From: Nocardioides zeae
GTDB lineage: Bacteria; Actinomycetota; Actinomycetes; Propionibacteriales; Nocardioidaceae
Assembly: GCF_010686755.1 (NCBI RefSeq)
Contig: NZ_JAAGXA010000019.1
Coordinates: 10,218 to 55,188, forward strand
Reading direction: 5' to 3'
DNA length: 44,971 nucleotides
Numbering within the stretch: the first letter of the stretch is position 1; every line of letters begins with the position of its first letter. Positions 20,637 through 28,424 of the stretch are shown here, in pieces. A model generated the notes under the pieces. The model ran no database searches. It worked only from the letters and a program-made list of their open reading frames with translations, and was not told the origin of the DNA. Both the position numbers and the translations under genes were made by a program.

Positions 20637-21116
20637 TCACGCGGAGGTGAGCCCCACCGCGTCGTCGAAGAGCCGGCCGAAGCCCAGCTTGCGGGCGATC
20701 TCCGAGACCATCTCGTCGGGGTAGAGGTCGAAGTCGTCGAGCAGGAGGCCGAGGTCCATGGCGTTCATGCCGAGGTCGGCGAGCAGACCGAGGTCGCCGG
20801 CCGGCTCCTGCTCGTCCTCGTCGTCGGGCATCGGCAGGTCGAGGGTCTCCAGCGCGGAGCGGGCGATCTCCCACTCGTCGGCCGCCGTGACGTCGGAGAG
20901 CAGCACCCGCGTGCGGGCACCCGCGACGCGCAGCAGCACGAAGAAGTCCTCGTCGACCGCCACGACACCGATCGCGCCGCCGTCCCCGGGGAAGCGGCGC
21001 AGCGCCGCCGCGAACTCGTCGACCGAGTCGAGCACGTCGTCGACGATCTCGTGCAGCTGCCAGACCCCCTCCTCGCGGTAGGCCACGAAGGCGAAGTCGA
21101 TGTTCTCGGTCTCCAC
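20637..21116 (-). CDS. tRNA adenosine deaminase-associated protein
   Basis: 159 aa from GTG 21116 (GAGGAGGG upstream). An actinobacterial family named for its constant place next to tadA; biochemical role unknown. Features seen: NIDFAFVAYREEGVWQLHEI near the start, VDEDFFVLLRV, a strongly acidic loop (LPMPDDEDEQEPAGDLG), and a C-terminal PDEMVSEIARKLGFGRLFDD block. It is cytosolic, acidic, without cysteine motifs. The frame extends further upstream but the SD and family length support this start. Operon with tadA. Confidence 0.88.
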   Translation of the reverse strand: METENIDFAFVAYREEGVWQLHEIVDDVLDSVDEFAAALRRFPGDGGAIGVVAVDEDFFVLLRVAGARTRVLLSDVTAADEWEIARSALETLDLPMPDDEDEQEPAGDLGLLADLGMNAMDLGLLLDDFDLYPDEMVSEIARKLGFGRLFDDAVGLTSA

Positions 21117-21203
21117 GTCGATCCCTCCTCGTGCCGTTGCGGACCCTCCGGGCCCCAGCGTGACAGACCCGGCCACGACACGCCATGGTGATACGCGCTG
21201 CTC

Positions 21204-21213
21204 ACCGTAGGGT
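21204..21213. promoter_or_regulatory. Overlapping divergent -10 boxes for upp and the tadA operon
   Basis: ACCGTAGGGT reads TAGGGT on the plus strand (21208-21213), exactly 7 nt before the upp ATG (leaderless), and TACGGT on the minus strand (21209 to 21204) for the tadA-associated gene. Confidence 0.5.
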
Positions 21214-21220
21214 TCAGCCC

Positions 21221-21862
21221 ATGGACACCCTCGTCGTCGACCACCCGCTCGTCGCCCACAAGCTGACCGCACTCCGCGACGAGCGGACCGACTCCCCCAA
21301 GTTCCGTCGTCTCGCCGACGAGCTCGTCACGCTGCTGGCCTACGAGGCCACCCGCGACGTGCGCGTCGAGCCGTCCGACATCACCACGCCGGTCTCGCCC
21401 ACCACGGGCGTGCGGCTCTCGAGCCCCAAGCCCCTCGTCGTACCCATCCTGCGCGCCGGCCTCGGCATGCTCGACGGGATGGTGCGGCTCCTGCCCACGG
21501 CGGAGGTCGGCTTCCTCGGCATGGTGCGCAACGAGGAGACGCTGCAGGCGTCGACGTACGCCGAGCGGCTGCCCGACGACCTGTCGGGCCGCCAGTGCTA
21601 CGTGCTCGACCCGATGCTCGCGACGGGCGGCACCCTGGCCGCCGCGATCCGCTTCCTCGTCGACCGCGGCGCCGACCACATCACGGCCGTGACGCTGCTG
21701 TGCGCCCCCGAGGGCACGGCCCGGCTCGAGCAGGAGCTGGCCGACCTCTCCATCCCCGTGACCGTCGTGACGGCGGCGATGGACGAGCGGCTCAACGAGC
21801 AGGGCTACATCGTGCCCGGTCTCGGCGACGCCGGCGACCGGCTGTACGGCGTCGCCGACTGA
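21221..21862 (+). CDS. upp: Uracil phosphoribosyltransferase
   Basis: 213 aa. Salvage of uracil with PRPP to UMP. Family signatures: LVVDHPLVAHKLTALRD at the start, LVVPILRAGLGMLDGM, FLGMVRNEETLQ, the PRPP-binding CYVLDPMLATGGTLAAAI (residues about 127-144), and the terminal GYIVPGLGDAGDRLYG which binds uracil. The ATG 21221 lies 7 nt after a TAGGGT -10, with no SD, so it is probably leaderless; an ATG 12 codons upstream precedes the -10 and is rejected. Confidence 0.97.
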   Translation: MDTLVVDHPLVAHKLTALRDERTDSPKFRRLADELVTLLAYEATRDVRVEPSDITTPVSPTTGVRLSSPKPLVVPILRAGLGMLDGMVRLLPTAEVGFLGMVRNEETLQASTYAERLPDDLSGRQCYVLDPMLATGGTLAAAIRFLVDRGADHITAVTLLCAPEGTARLEQELADLSIPVTVVTAAMDERLNEQGYIVPGLGDAGDRLYGVAD

Positions 21863-21882
21863 CGTCGCTCCCGAGGTGGTGG

Positions 21883-21974
21883 CACTTTCCCCGGTCGACC
21901 GGGGAAGGTGTCACTTCGACCATCAACGTTGATGGTCGAAGCGGCGTGTTCCCCGGTCGACCGGGGAAAGTGGC
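21883..21974. repeat. Composite palindromic element (A-B-A) between upp and ccsB
   Basis: Palindrome A, TTCCCCGGTCGACCGGGGAA (21887-21906, 20 bp perfect); 7-nt spacer; palindrome B (21914-21941, 28 bp perfect, arm CTTCGACCATCAAC); 7-nt spacer CGGCGTG; palindrome A again (21949-21968). Flanks GGCACTTTCC and GGAAAGTGGC extend the mirror symmetry. It fills the space between two convergent genes. The same unit occurs in tandem at 44829-44971. Confidence 0.85.
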
Positions 21975-21983
21975 GCGGCCGGC

Positions 21984-23024
21984 TCAGGCGTACGAGTGCA
22001 TGCTCGACGTCGAGAAGAAGTTGATCCCGATGAAGTTGAACCACAGCGTCGCCAGGCCGATGAGCGCGAGGATCGCGGCGTTGCGGCCCTTGAAGCCGGC
22101 GGTGGCGCGGGCGTGCAGGTACGCCGCGTAGACGACCCAGGTGATGAACGCCCAGACCTCCTTCGGGTCCCAGTTCCAGTAGCGGCTCCAGGCCTCGTGC
22201 GCCCAGATCGGGCCCGTGATGAGCACCGCGAAGGTCCACACCGGGAACGCGAAGGCGTGCAGGCGGTAGGTCAGGCGGTCGAGGCCGACGAGGTCGGGCA
22301 CGCGGGCGAGGTAGCCCCGCACGACGGGGGCCTCGGCGCCGTCGACCGGGTCGACGTCACCGGCAGGAACCGCAGCCTTCGCCTTCCGCTCCGCGCGCTC
22401 CTTGAGCAGGAACAGGATCGAGGTGAAGCCGCCGAGCGTGAAGGCGGCCGTGGCGATGACCGCGGAGACCACGTGGATGACGAGCCAGTAGGAGTTGAGC
22501 GCCTCCGTCAGCGGCGCCACCGGCTGGTAGAGCCAGATGACGTCCACCATCAGCACCGTCACGACGAAGCCGGTGACGATGGGGCCGAGCCAGCCGAGCC
22601 GGAACTTCTTCAGCAGCACCAGGTAGGTCAGCGTCACGAAGAACGAGCCCGACAGTGTGAACTCGTACATGTTGCCCCACGGCACCCGCGCCGGCTCCGC
22701 CGCGAGACCGCGGCCGAGGAGCGCGACGAAGTGCGCACCGGCGGCGAGGACGGTGAGCATGATGCCGAGCCGCTCGCCCATGGCGACGCGCCGGCGGGTG
22801 TCCTCCCCGGCCGCGTCGGCGACCTCGGCCTCGGTCCACGCGTCCGCCGTACGCCGCGGGGAGCGCCCCGCGCCGGCACCGACGGCCACGCGCGACGCGG
22901 TCGCGACCGGCACCTTGCGCAGCGACGCCCACTGCCACAGGTGCGCCACCAGCGCCAGGAAGTAGAGGATCCCGCAGAATCCCACGGCCTGGTTGCTCAG
23001 CGTCTCCCACGCCTCGTTGCTCAC
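21984..23024 (-). CDS. ccsB: Cytochrome c biogenesis protein CcsB (System II heme-handling)
   Basis: 346 aa. Integral membrane protein that with ResB moves and attaches heme to apocytochrome c outside the membrane. The tryptophan-rich WWD-type motif is SRYWNWDPKEVWAFITWVVY (residues about 283-302). About eight hydrophobic helices, with GNMYEFTLSGSFFVTLTYLV and SYWLVIHVVSAVIATAAFTL typical of the family. GTG start overlaps the resB stop (GTGA) and has AGGAGG 8 nt upstream. The 3' end faces the palindromic element. Last gene of the hemL-to-ccsB run. Confidence 0.95.
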   Translation of the reverse strand: MSNEAWETLSNQAVGFCGILYFLALVAHLWQWASLRKVPVATASRVAVGAGAGRSPRRTADAWTEAEVADAAGEDTRRRVAMGERLGIMLTVLAAGAHFVALLGRGLAAEPARVPWGNMYEFTLSGSFFVTLTYLVLLKKFRLGWLGPIVTGFVVTVLMVDVIWLYQPVAPLTEALNSYWLVIHVVSAVIATAAFTLGGFTSILFLLKERAERKAKAAVPAGDVDPVDGAEAPVVRGYLARVPDLVGLDRLTYRLHAFAFPVWTFAVLITGPIWAHEAWSRYWNWDPKEVWAFITWVVYAAYLHARATAGFKGRNAAILALIGLATLWFNFIGINFFSTSSMHSYA

Positions 23025-24703
23025 GGGCGGTCCTCCTCCTGCGCGGGCCGGGCCCGCTCGTCACCGGCGGCGCCGTCCGGCGCACGCACGTCCTCCAGGA
23101 TGCCCTCGAGGGCCTCCTCGCCGCCACCGGCCCCGGTGGAGCGATCGAGCACACCGACGGTGACCAGCGCACCGTCGCCGTCGTCCTTCACGCGCACCCA
23201 CACCCGGCGGGGGCGGATGAACAGCGAACCGAGCAGGCCGAGCAGCGCGGCGACGACGCCGCCGAGCGCCACGAGCTTGCCGGGCGTCTCGCTGATCTGC
23301 ACGCGGTTCCACTGCTGGATCCCGTCGAAGCTCACCGTGCCGAGCCCGTCGGGCAGGTCGGCGCTCTCGCCCGGCGCCAGGTCCATCCGGAACTGCGCCC
23401 CGCCCGTGCCCTCGACGGGCGTCAGCCCGTCCATGTCGAGCGCGTAGACCGACTGCGGGGTGCCGTCGTCCATCCCCAGGTCGCCGGTGAAGACGACCAT
23501 GGAGAGGAAGGGGTTCTGCGCCTCGCCGAAGACCGAGTAGGGGCCGGTCTCCATGTCGAAGCCGTAGGTCGGGTAGAACTGGCCCTGCAGCCCCACCTGC
23601 TGCTCCAGGCCGTCCGGCACCTTGACGACGCCGAAGCTGGCGAACGTCAGGTCCGTCGGCAGGAAGATCGTGGGGCCGGAGTAGACGACCTCGCCGTCGG
23701 GGTCGCGCACCGTGATGACGGGCGCGTAGCCGTGGCCGATGAGGAAGACGTCCGTGCCGCCGATGCTCAGCGGGTGGTTCACCTTGAGCTCGTACGACTT
23801 CTGCTCCGCGTCCGGGTCGGTCGCGTCCTCGACGTACGTGATCTCCGAGGCGAAGCCGCGCGCCTGGCCGAAGGCCTGGCCGGAGCGGTACCAGTCGATG
23901 GTGAAGTCGTCGACCGTGAACGCGAACGGCTGCAGGTCGTCGGCGGACCAGAGGCTGCCGGGGTTCAGGTCGTCGTACTGCGTCAGGTTGTTGGAGAACC
24001 CGCCGCCCTTGAGCACGATCACGCCGCCCTGGAAGCCGAGCAGGCTGCCCATGGCGAAACCGGCGAGCACGACGAGCACCGACAGGTGGAAGACCAGGTT
24101 GCCGGCCTCGCGCAGGTAGCCGCGCTCGGCCGCGACCACGACGTCGCCGTCGGGGTCCACGTCGGTGTCGACGACGCGGTAGCGCCGCTTGCGCAACGCC
24201 GCGGCGTACCGCTTCCCGATCTCTTCGGCGCTCCCGGGGTCCCGGTACGCCGCGTGGTCGGGCAGGCGGGTGAGGTTGCGGGGCGCGCGGGGCGGGCGCG
24301 CGCGCACCGCCTTCGCGTAGACCTTGATGCGCGGCAGGATGCAGCCGACGAGCGACACCATGAGCAGCAGGTAGATGGCCGCGAACCACGGCGAGTCGTA
24401 GACCGAGAACAGGCCGAGCGCCTCGTAGACCGGCGTCAGCTTCGGGTGGCGGTCCTGCCACTGCGAGACCTCGAAGGCGTCGACGGCCTGCTGGGGCACG
24501 ACGGATCCGGGGATCGCCGCGAGCGCGACGAGCAGCAGCAGCACGAGCGCCGTGCGCATCGACGTCAGCTGGCGCCAGCCCCAGCGGACGAGCTCGACGG
24601 CGTTGAGCTCGCCGCTGCGCCGGCCCGGATTGCCGGAGCCCGGCCCCTCGACGGGGGCGGCGCCGGGCTCGACGTCGGCCCCGGGGGTGTCGCGCCCGCT
24701 CAC
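23021..24703 (-). CDS. resB: ResB-family cytochrome c biogenesis protein
   Basis: 560 aa from the GTG overlapping the ccdA stop. ResB (Ccs1) partners CcsB in System II heme attachment. Three N-terminal membrane helices (TSMRTALVLLLLVALAAIPG, AAIYLLLMVSLVGCILPRIK, LVFHLSVLVVLAGFAMGSLL), a large extracytoplasmic domain (about 190-450: LKGGGFSNNLTQYDDLNPGS, FTVDDFTIDWYRSGQAFGQA, HPLSIGGTDVFLIGHGYAPV) and a final helix GKLVALGGVVAALLGLLGSL. The N-terminus (40 aa) is Pro/Gly-rich and the C-terminus acidic. The frame is open far upstream but that part overlaps ccdA and is a shadow. Confidence 0.94.
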   Translation of the reverse strand: MSGRDTPGADVEPGAAPVEGPGSGNPGRRSGELNAVELVRWGWRQLTSMRTALVLLLLVALAAIPGSVVPQQAVDAFEVSQWQDRHPKLTPVYEALGLFSVYDSPWFAAIYLLLMVSLVGCILPRIKVYAKAVRARPPRAPRNLTRLPDHAAYRDPGSAEEIGKRYAAALRKRRYRVVDTDVDPDGDVVVAAERGYLREAGNLVFHLSVLVVLAGFAMGSLLGFQGGVIVLKGGGFSNNLTQYDDLNPGSLWSADDLQPFAFTVDDFTIDWYRSGQAFGQARGFASEITYVEDATDPDAEQKSYELKVNHPLSIGGTDVFLIGHGYAPVITVRDPDGEVVYSGPTIFLPTDLTFASFGVVKVPDGLEQQVGLQGQFYPTYGFDMETGPYSVFGEAQNPFLSMVVFTGDLGMDDGTPQSVYALDMDGLTPVEGTGGAQFRMDLAPGESADLPDGLGTVSFDGIQQWNRVQISETPGKLVALGGVVAALLGLLGSLFIRPRRVWVRVKDDGDGALVTVGVLDRSTGAGGGEEALEGILEDVRAPDGAAGDERARPAQEEDRP

Positions 24704-25509
24704 ACGCCCACCTCGAACCCGGAGATGAGGGAGCGCTGGAGGTCCTGCACCACGACGTCCCACCACCCCGTCACCAGGAGCACGCCGACGGCGACGAGCA
24801 TGAGGCCGCCGATGCGCATGACGAGCACCTGGCGCTTGCGGAGCCAGCCGACGGCGCGCATCGACCAGCCGAAGCCGAGGGCGATGAGCACGAAGGGGAT
24901 GCCGAGGCCGAGGGCGTAGACGCCGGACAGCAGGGCCCCGCGCCCGGCGGTGCCCTCGTTGTAGGCGAGCGAGGTGATGGCGACCAGCGTGGGTCCGACG
25001 CACGGCGTCCACCCCAGGCCGAAGAGGAACCCGAGACCCGGAGCGGCGAGCAGGCCGACGGACGGGATCTTGTGGATCCGCACGTCGCGGTCGAGGCCGG
25101 GGATCCGCAGGAAGCCGGCGAACGCCAGGCCGAGCACGATCGTCAGGGCGCCCAGCACCACCGTGAGCGTGCGCCGCCACTCGAAGAACCAGACGGCGAT
25201 GCTGGCGGACGCGACCCCGAGCAGGACGAACACCGTGGCGAACCCCGCGACGAACAGCAGGGACCCGGCGAGCAGGCGCCCGCGGCGTACCCGCGTCCGC
25301 TCGAGGGTCGCCGCCCCGCCGCCGGTGGTCCGACCGCCGGTGGCGTCGACGACCTCGGCGGCGGACATGCCCGTCGCGTAGGACAGGTAGCCGGGCACGA
25401 GCGGGAGCACGCACGGGGAGAAGAAGGAGACGAACCCCGCGATGAGGGCGACCGGCACGGCGAGCAGGAGCGAGCCGCCCGCGGCGGTCTCCGCGAACGC
25501 GTCACCCAT
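24700..25509 (-). CDS. ccdA: CcdA-type transmembrane thiol transporter
   Basis: 269 aa from ATG 25509. Carries reducing equivalents across the membrane to ResA to keep apocytochrome c thiols reduced. Paired cysteine motifs: SFFSPCVLPLVPGYLSYATG (first helix) and FGLGWTPCVGPTLVAITSLA (fourth), the DsbD-beta/CcdA hallmark. Six membrane helices. An Arg/Gly-rich cytoplasmic loop of about 30 aa (AAEVVDATGGRTTGGGAATL) separates helices 1 and 2. It overlaps the end of resA by 8 bp, and its stop overlaps resB: tight translational coupling. Confidence 0.95.
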   Translation of the reverse strand: MGDAFAETAAGGSLLLAVPVALIAGFVSFFSPCVLPLVPGYLSYATGMSAAEVVDATGGRTTGGGAATLERTRVRRGRLLAGSLLFVAGFATVFVLLGVASASIAVWFFEWRRTLTVVLGALTIVLGLAFAGFLRIPGLDRDVRIHKIPSVGLLAAPGLGFLFGLGWTPCVGPTLVAITSLAYNEGTAGRGALLSGVYALGLGIPFVLIALGFGWSMRAVGWLRKRQVLVMRIGGLMLVAVGVLLVTGWWDVVVQDLQRSLISGFEVGV

Positions 25510-26104
25510 CGCCCTCACCGGCCCCGCCCTCCTCGTCGATGACCGTCTCGACGAGCGTCACCACGGTGGTCGCGGACGGCACGCGCCCGACGATCGTGGC
25601 CGCGACCCGCCCCTCGCTGTCGAGGATCGTGGTCGACGGGATGGCCCGCGGCGACAGGGAGCCGGCGAAGGCCAGCAGGGCACGGCCGTCCGGCGAGTAG
25701 AACGAGGGGTACTCCACCTCGTACTCCCGCTCGAAGCTCTGCGCCTGCGCGGTCGAGGAGTCGCGGTTGTTGATGCCGACGAACACCGCGGAGTCGCCCA
25801 GCTGGTCGGCCGCCTCCACCAGGTCCGGCGCCTCGGCGCGGCAGGGCGGGCACCAGGAGCCCCAGACGTTGACGACCACGGGCGTGCCCCGGAAGTCCTC
25901 GAGCGAGAGCGGCTGGCCCTCGAGGTCCTCGCCCTCGAGCACGATGGGCTCGCCCCGGTCGGCGGGCTCGTACTCGGTGAGCTGCCCGTCGGCGGACACG
26001 TAGCCCGCGTCGCCCGTCGCCTCCACGTCGCTGCAGCCCGCCAGGAGGGCGAGGCCCAGCAGCAGGGCCGCCCCGGCCGGGGCGGCGCGCCGTCGGTTCC
26101 GCAT
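25502..26104 (-). CDS. resA: ResA-like thioredoxin-fold lipoprotein
   Basis: 200 aa. Extracytoplasmic thiol-disulfide oxidoreductase that reduces CXXCH cysteines of apocytochrome c. Signal RRAAPAGAALLLGLALLAGC ends in a lipobox (LAGC), so it is membrane-anchored. Thioredoxin domain from about residue 55: VVVNVWGSWCPPCRAEAPDL has the WCPPC active site (residues about 83-87); FVGINNRDSSTAQAQSF and AIPSTTILDSEGRVAA (cis-proline region) follow. Start ATG shares one base with the upstream stop (TGATG). Confidence 0.95.
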   Translation of the reverse strand: MRNRRRAAPAGAALLLGLALLAGCSDVEATGDAGYVSADGQLTEYEPADRGEPIVLEGEDLEGQPLSLEDFRGTPVVVNVWGSWCPPCRAEAPDLVEAADQLGDSAVFVGINNRDSSTAQAQSFEREYEVEYPSFYSPDGRALLAFAGSLSPRAIPSTTILDSEGRVAATIVGRVPSATTVVTLVETVIDEEGGAGEGDG

Positions 26105-26805
26105 CAGGGTCGGTGCTCCTCCGCCGCGCCGCCGGCCGAGAACGGCGCTGCCTTGTCACGGGTGGGGATGAGGTCGCCTGCCGGCTCCGAGTACGTCAGG
26201 TGGGTCAGCAGGTCGCCGCGGAAGTGCAGCGAGGTGAGCGAGCACAGCGTGCACTGGCGCTTGCGCGGGTCGTGCAGGAACGAGCGGTTCTCCACGACCA
26301 GGCGCGTCGTCCAGATCGGGAGCTGGTGGGACACGACCACGGCCTCGTTGGGCTGGCCCGCGACCGCCTCGGGAGCCACGGCCGCGGCGTCGCGCGCGTC
26401 GTGCACCGCCGCCAGCATCCGCGCGGCGACCTCCTTATAGGGCTCGCCCCACGACGGCGTGAACGGGTTCCACAGGTGCCGCCAGGTCGACGGCTTGCGG
26501 AGCGCGTTGTCGCCGCCGCCGAACCGCATCCCCTCGAACTTGTTCGTCGACTCGATGACCCGCGCGTCCGTGACGACGTCGAGCCCGCGGGCCGCCGCCA
26601 GGGGCGCCGCCGTCTCCTGCGCCCGCTCGAGCGGGGAGACCCGCAGGTGGACGATGGGACGGTCGCCGATGCGCTCGGCGACCCGCTCGGCCATGGCCCG
26701 GCCGTTGGCGGACAGGTGGAACCCGTCGCGGCGGCCGTAGAGCACGCCCTCGGGGTTGTGCACCTCGCCGTGGCGCAGCAGGTGGACGACGGTCTGCTCG
26801 GTCAT
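26104..26805 (-). CDS. Histidine phosphatase family protein
   Basis: 233 aa. Branch-1 histidine phosphatase (phosphoglycerate-mutase-like fold) of unknown substrate. Catalytic motif LLRHGEVHNPEGVLYG at residues about 9-24; RVSPLERAQETAAPLA carries the second arginine; VVVSHQLPIWTTRLV the second histidine. A late segment has two cysteines (RKRQCTLCSLTSL). Orthologue of the gene located between hemL and resA in mycobacteria (Rv0525, annotated gpm2-like). Ends one base into resA and starts 25 nt after hemL, so it belongs to the hemL-ccsB unit. Confidence 0.93.
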   Translation of the reverse strand: MTEQTVVHLLRHGEVHNPEGVLYGRRDGFHLSANGRAMAERVAERIGDRPIVHLRVSPLERAQETAAPLAAARGLDVVTDARVIESTNKFEGMRFGGGDNALRKPSTWRHLWNPFTPSWGEPYKEVAARMLAAVHDARDAAAVAPEAVAGQPNEAVVVSHQLPIWTTRLVVENRSFLHDPRKRQCTLCSLTSLHFRGDLLTHLTYSEPAGDLIPTRDKAAPFSAGGAAEEHRP

Positions 26806-26830
26806 CGGTTCCTCTCGGTGGTCCGCCCGC

Positions 26831-28177
26831 TCAGGCGGGCGATCCGTACGTCGCGGCCGCGGCCCGGGCTGCTGCGGGGAGCGCGGCCAGCACGTGCTGG
26901 ACGGCGCGCTCGTCGTGGGCGGCGGAGCAGAACCACACCTCGTACGCCGACGGGGGCAGGTGCACCCCGGCGTCGAGCATCGCGTGGAAGAAGGCCGCGT
27001 AGGCGGGCAGGTGCTGGCGTCCCGCCTCGTCGAAGTCCCGCACGGCCGTCAGGGTCGAGCCCTGCTCCAGCAGGAAGATCGAGAACATCGTGCCCGCGCG
27101 CTGCACGAGGTGGGGCACCCCGGCCTCGCCGAGCGCCGCGGAGGCGGCCTCGCTGATCGTCGTCGCGACGGCGTCGACGTGGGCGTAGACCTCGTCGGTG
27201 GCGAGCCGCAGCGTCGTGAGGCCCGCGGTCGTCGCGACGGGGTTCCCCGACAGCGTGCCGGCCTGGTAGACGGGCCCCTCGGGTGACAGCAGCCCCATGA
27301 GGTCGGCGCGACCACCGAAGGCCGCGGCGGGCAGCCCGCCGCCCATCACCTTGCCGAAGGTCATGAGGTCGGGGACCCAGCCCTCGACCGCGCCGTCGAG
27401 GCCCCACCCGCCCCGCTTGGTGGCCCGGAACCCCGTCATCACCTCGTCGGAGACGAACAGCGCGCCGTGCGCGGCGCAGGTGGCCGCGAGGAAGGCGTTG
27501 AACCCGGGCTCCGGGTTGACCACGCCCATGTTGCCGGGCGTCGCCTCGGTGATGACGCACGCGATGCGGTCGCCGTGCTCGGCGAAGACCCGCTCCACCG
27601 CGGCGCGGTCGTTGTAGGGCAGCACCATCGTCAGGTCCGTCGCGCTCTGCGGCACCCCGGGGGTGCCGGGCACCGCGAAGGTGGCGAGGCCCGAGCCGGC
27701 GCTGGCGAGCAGCGCGTCGACGTGGCCGTGGTAGCAGCCGGCGAACTTGACGACGACGTCCCGGCCCGTCGCGCCGCGCGCGAGGCGGATGGCCGACATC
27801 GTCGCCTCGGTGCCCGACGACGTGAACCGCACCCGCTCGACCGGCGTGCGCGCGACGATCTCCTCGGCGAGGAGCACCTCGGGCTCCGTCGGCGTCCCGT
27901 ACGACGTGCCCCGCGCCACCGCGGCCTGCACGGCCTCGATCACCTCGGGGTGGGCGTGACCGAGCAGCATCGGCCCCCAGGAGCCGACGAGGTCGACGTA
28001 CTCGTTGCCGTCGACGTCGGTGAGCCAGGCGCCCTGCGCCGAGGCGATGAACCGCGGCGTGCCGCCGACGGCACCGAAGGCGCGGACGGGCGAGTTGACG
28101 CCGCCGGGGGTCACGGCCGACGCCCGCGCGAAGAGGTCGGCGGAGCGTGCTGTCGGACGGGAGGTCGGGGCAGTCAC
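26831..28177 (-). CDS. hemL: Glutamate-1-semialdehyde 2,1-aminomutase
   Basis: 448 aa from GTG 28177. PLP enzyme making 5-aminolevulinate from glutamate-1-semialdehyde, the step after HemA. Signatures: LFARASAVTPGGVNSPVRAF, FIASAQGAWLTDVDGNEYVD, VRFTSSGTEATMSAIRLARG, KFAGCYHGHVDALLASAGSG, LFVSDEVMTGFR, and the PLP lysine in DLMTFGKVMGGGLPAAAFGG (about residue 265). Frame open upstream to 28342 is not family-like. First gene of the run hemL-phosphatase-resA-ccdA-resB-ccsB, linking heme synthesis to cytochrome c assembly. A GAGAAT 6 nt before the GTG is a weak leaderless -10. Confidence 0.96.
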   Translation of the reverse strand: MTAPTSRPTARSADLFARASAVTPGGVNSPVRAFGAVGGTPRFIASAQGAWLTDVDGNEYVDLVGSWGPMLLGHAHPEVIEAVQAAVARGTSYGTPTEPEVLLAEEIVARTPVERVRFTSSGTEATMSAIRLARGATGRDVVVKFAGCYHGHVDALLASAGSGLATFAVPGTPGVPQSATDLTMVLPYNDRAAVERVFAEHGDRIACVITEATPGNMGVVNPEPGFNAFLAATCAAHGALFVSDEVMTGFRATKRGGWGLDGAVEGWVPDLMTFGKVMGGGLPAAAFGGRADLMGLLSPEGPVYQAGTLSGNPVATTAGLTTLRLATDEVYAHVDAVATTISEAASAALGEAGVPHLVQRAGTMFSIFLLEQGSTLTAVRDFDEAGRQHLPAYAAFFHAMLDAGVHLPPSAYEVWFCSAAHDERAVQHVLAALPAAARAAAATYGSPA

Positions 28178-28282
28178 CGGCCCATTCTCGCGCAAGCCGG
28201 CAAGCAAGGCACATCGGGCTACGACACAGCGTCGTTGATGGCGGGTCCACCCATCGCAGCAGAGGGCTGACACGCAACGATT

Positions 28283-28300
28283 CCTCAAGGTATCCTCAAG
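28283..28300. repeat. Direct repeat CCTCAAG, 11-bp period
   Basis: CCTCAAG at 28283-28289 and again at 28294-28300 in the hemL/transglycosylase intergenic region. One-turn spacing is typical of tandem response-regulator sites. Weak evidence. Confidence 0.35.
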
Positions 28301-28323
28301 AAGATCGGCGCTTGGTGAACAGT

Positions 28324-28351
28324 CGTAACCTCCGGGGAACACCGGCGTTAG
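28324..28351 (+). promoter_or_regulatory. ECF-sigma-type promoter of the lytic transglycosylase gene
   Basis: CGTAAC (28324-28329), 16-bp spacer, CGTTAG (28346-28351). Twelve bases CGTAACCTCCGG are shared with the promoter candidate at 39369-39397. Start of transcription would be near 28358, leaving a 67-nt leader. Confidence 0.6.
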
Positions 28352-28424
28352 TCACGTCACACGGCTTGAGGGAGCCACGGATCCGAGCGTGAGCCACGAG
28401 GCGCACGGGCGATGGGGAGAGCAG

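Noticed and set aside
28352..28424. ydaO-type c-di-AMP riboswitch upstream of the transglycosylase gene
   Set aside because: Such riboswitches are expected before cell-wall hydrolases, but I could not match the conserved core and the leader is only about 67 nt.
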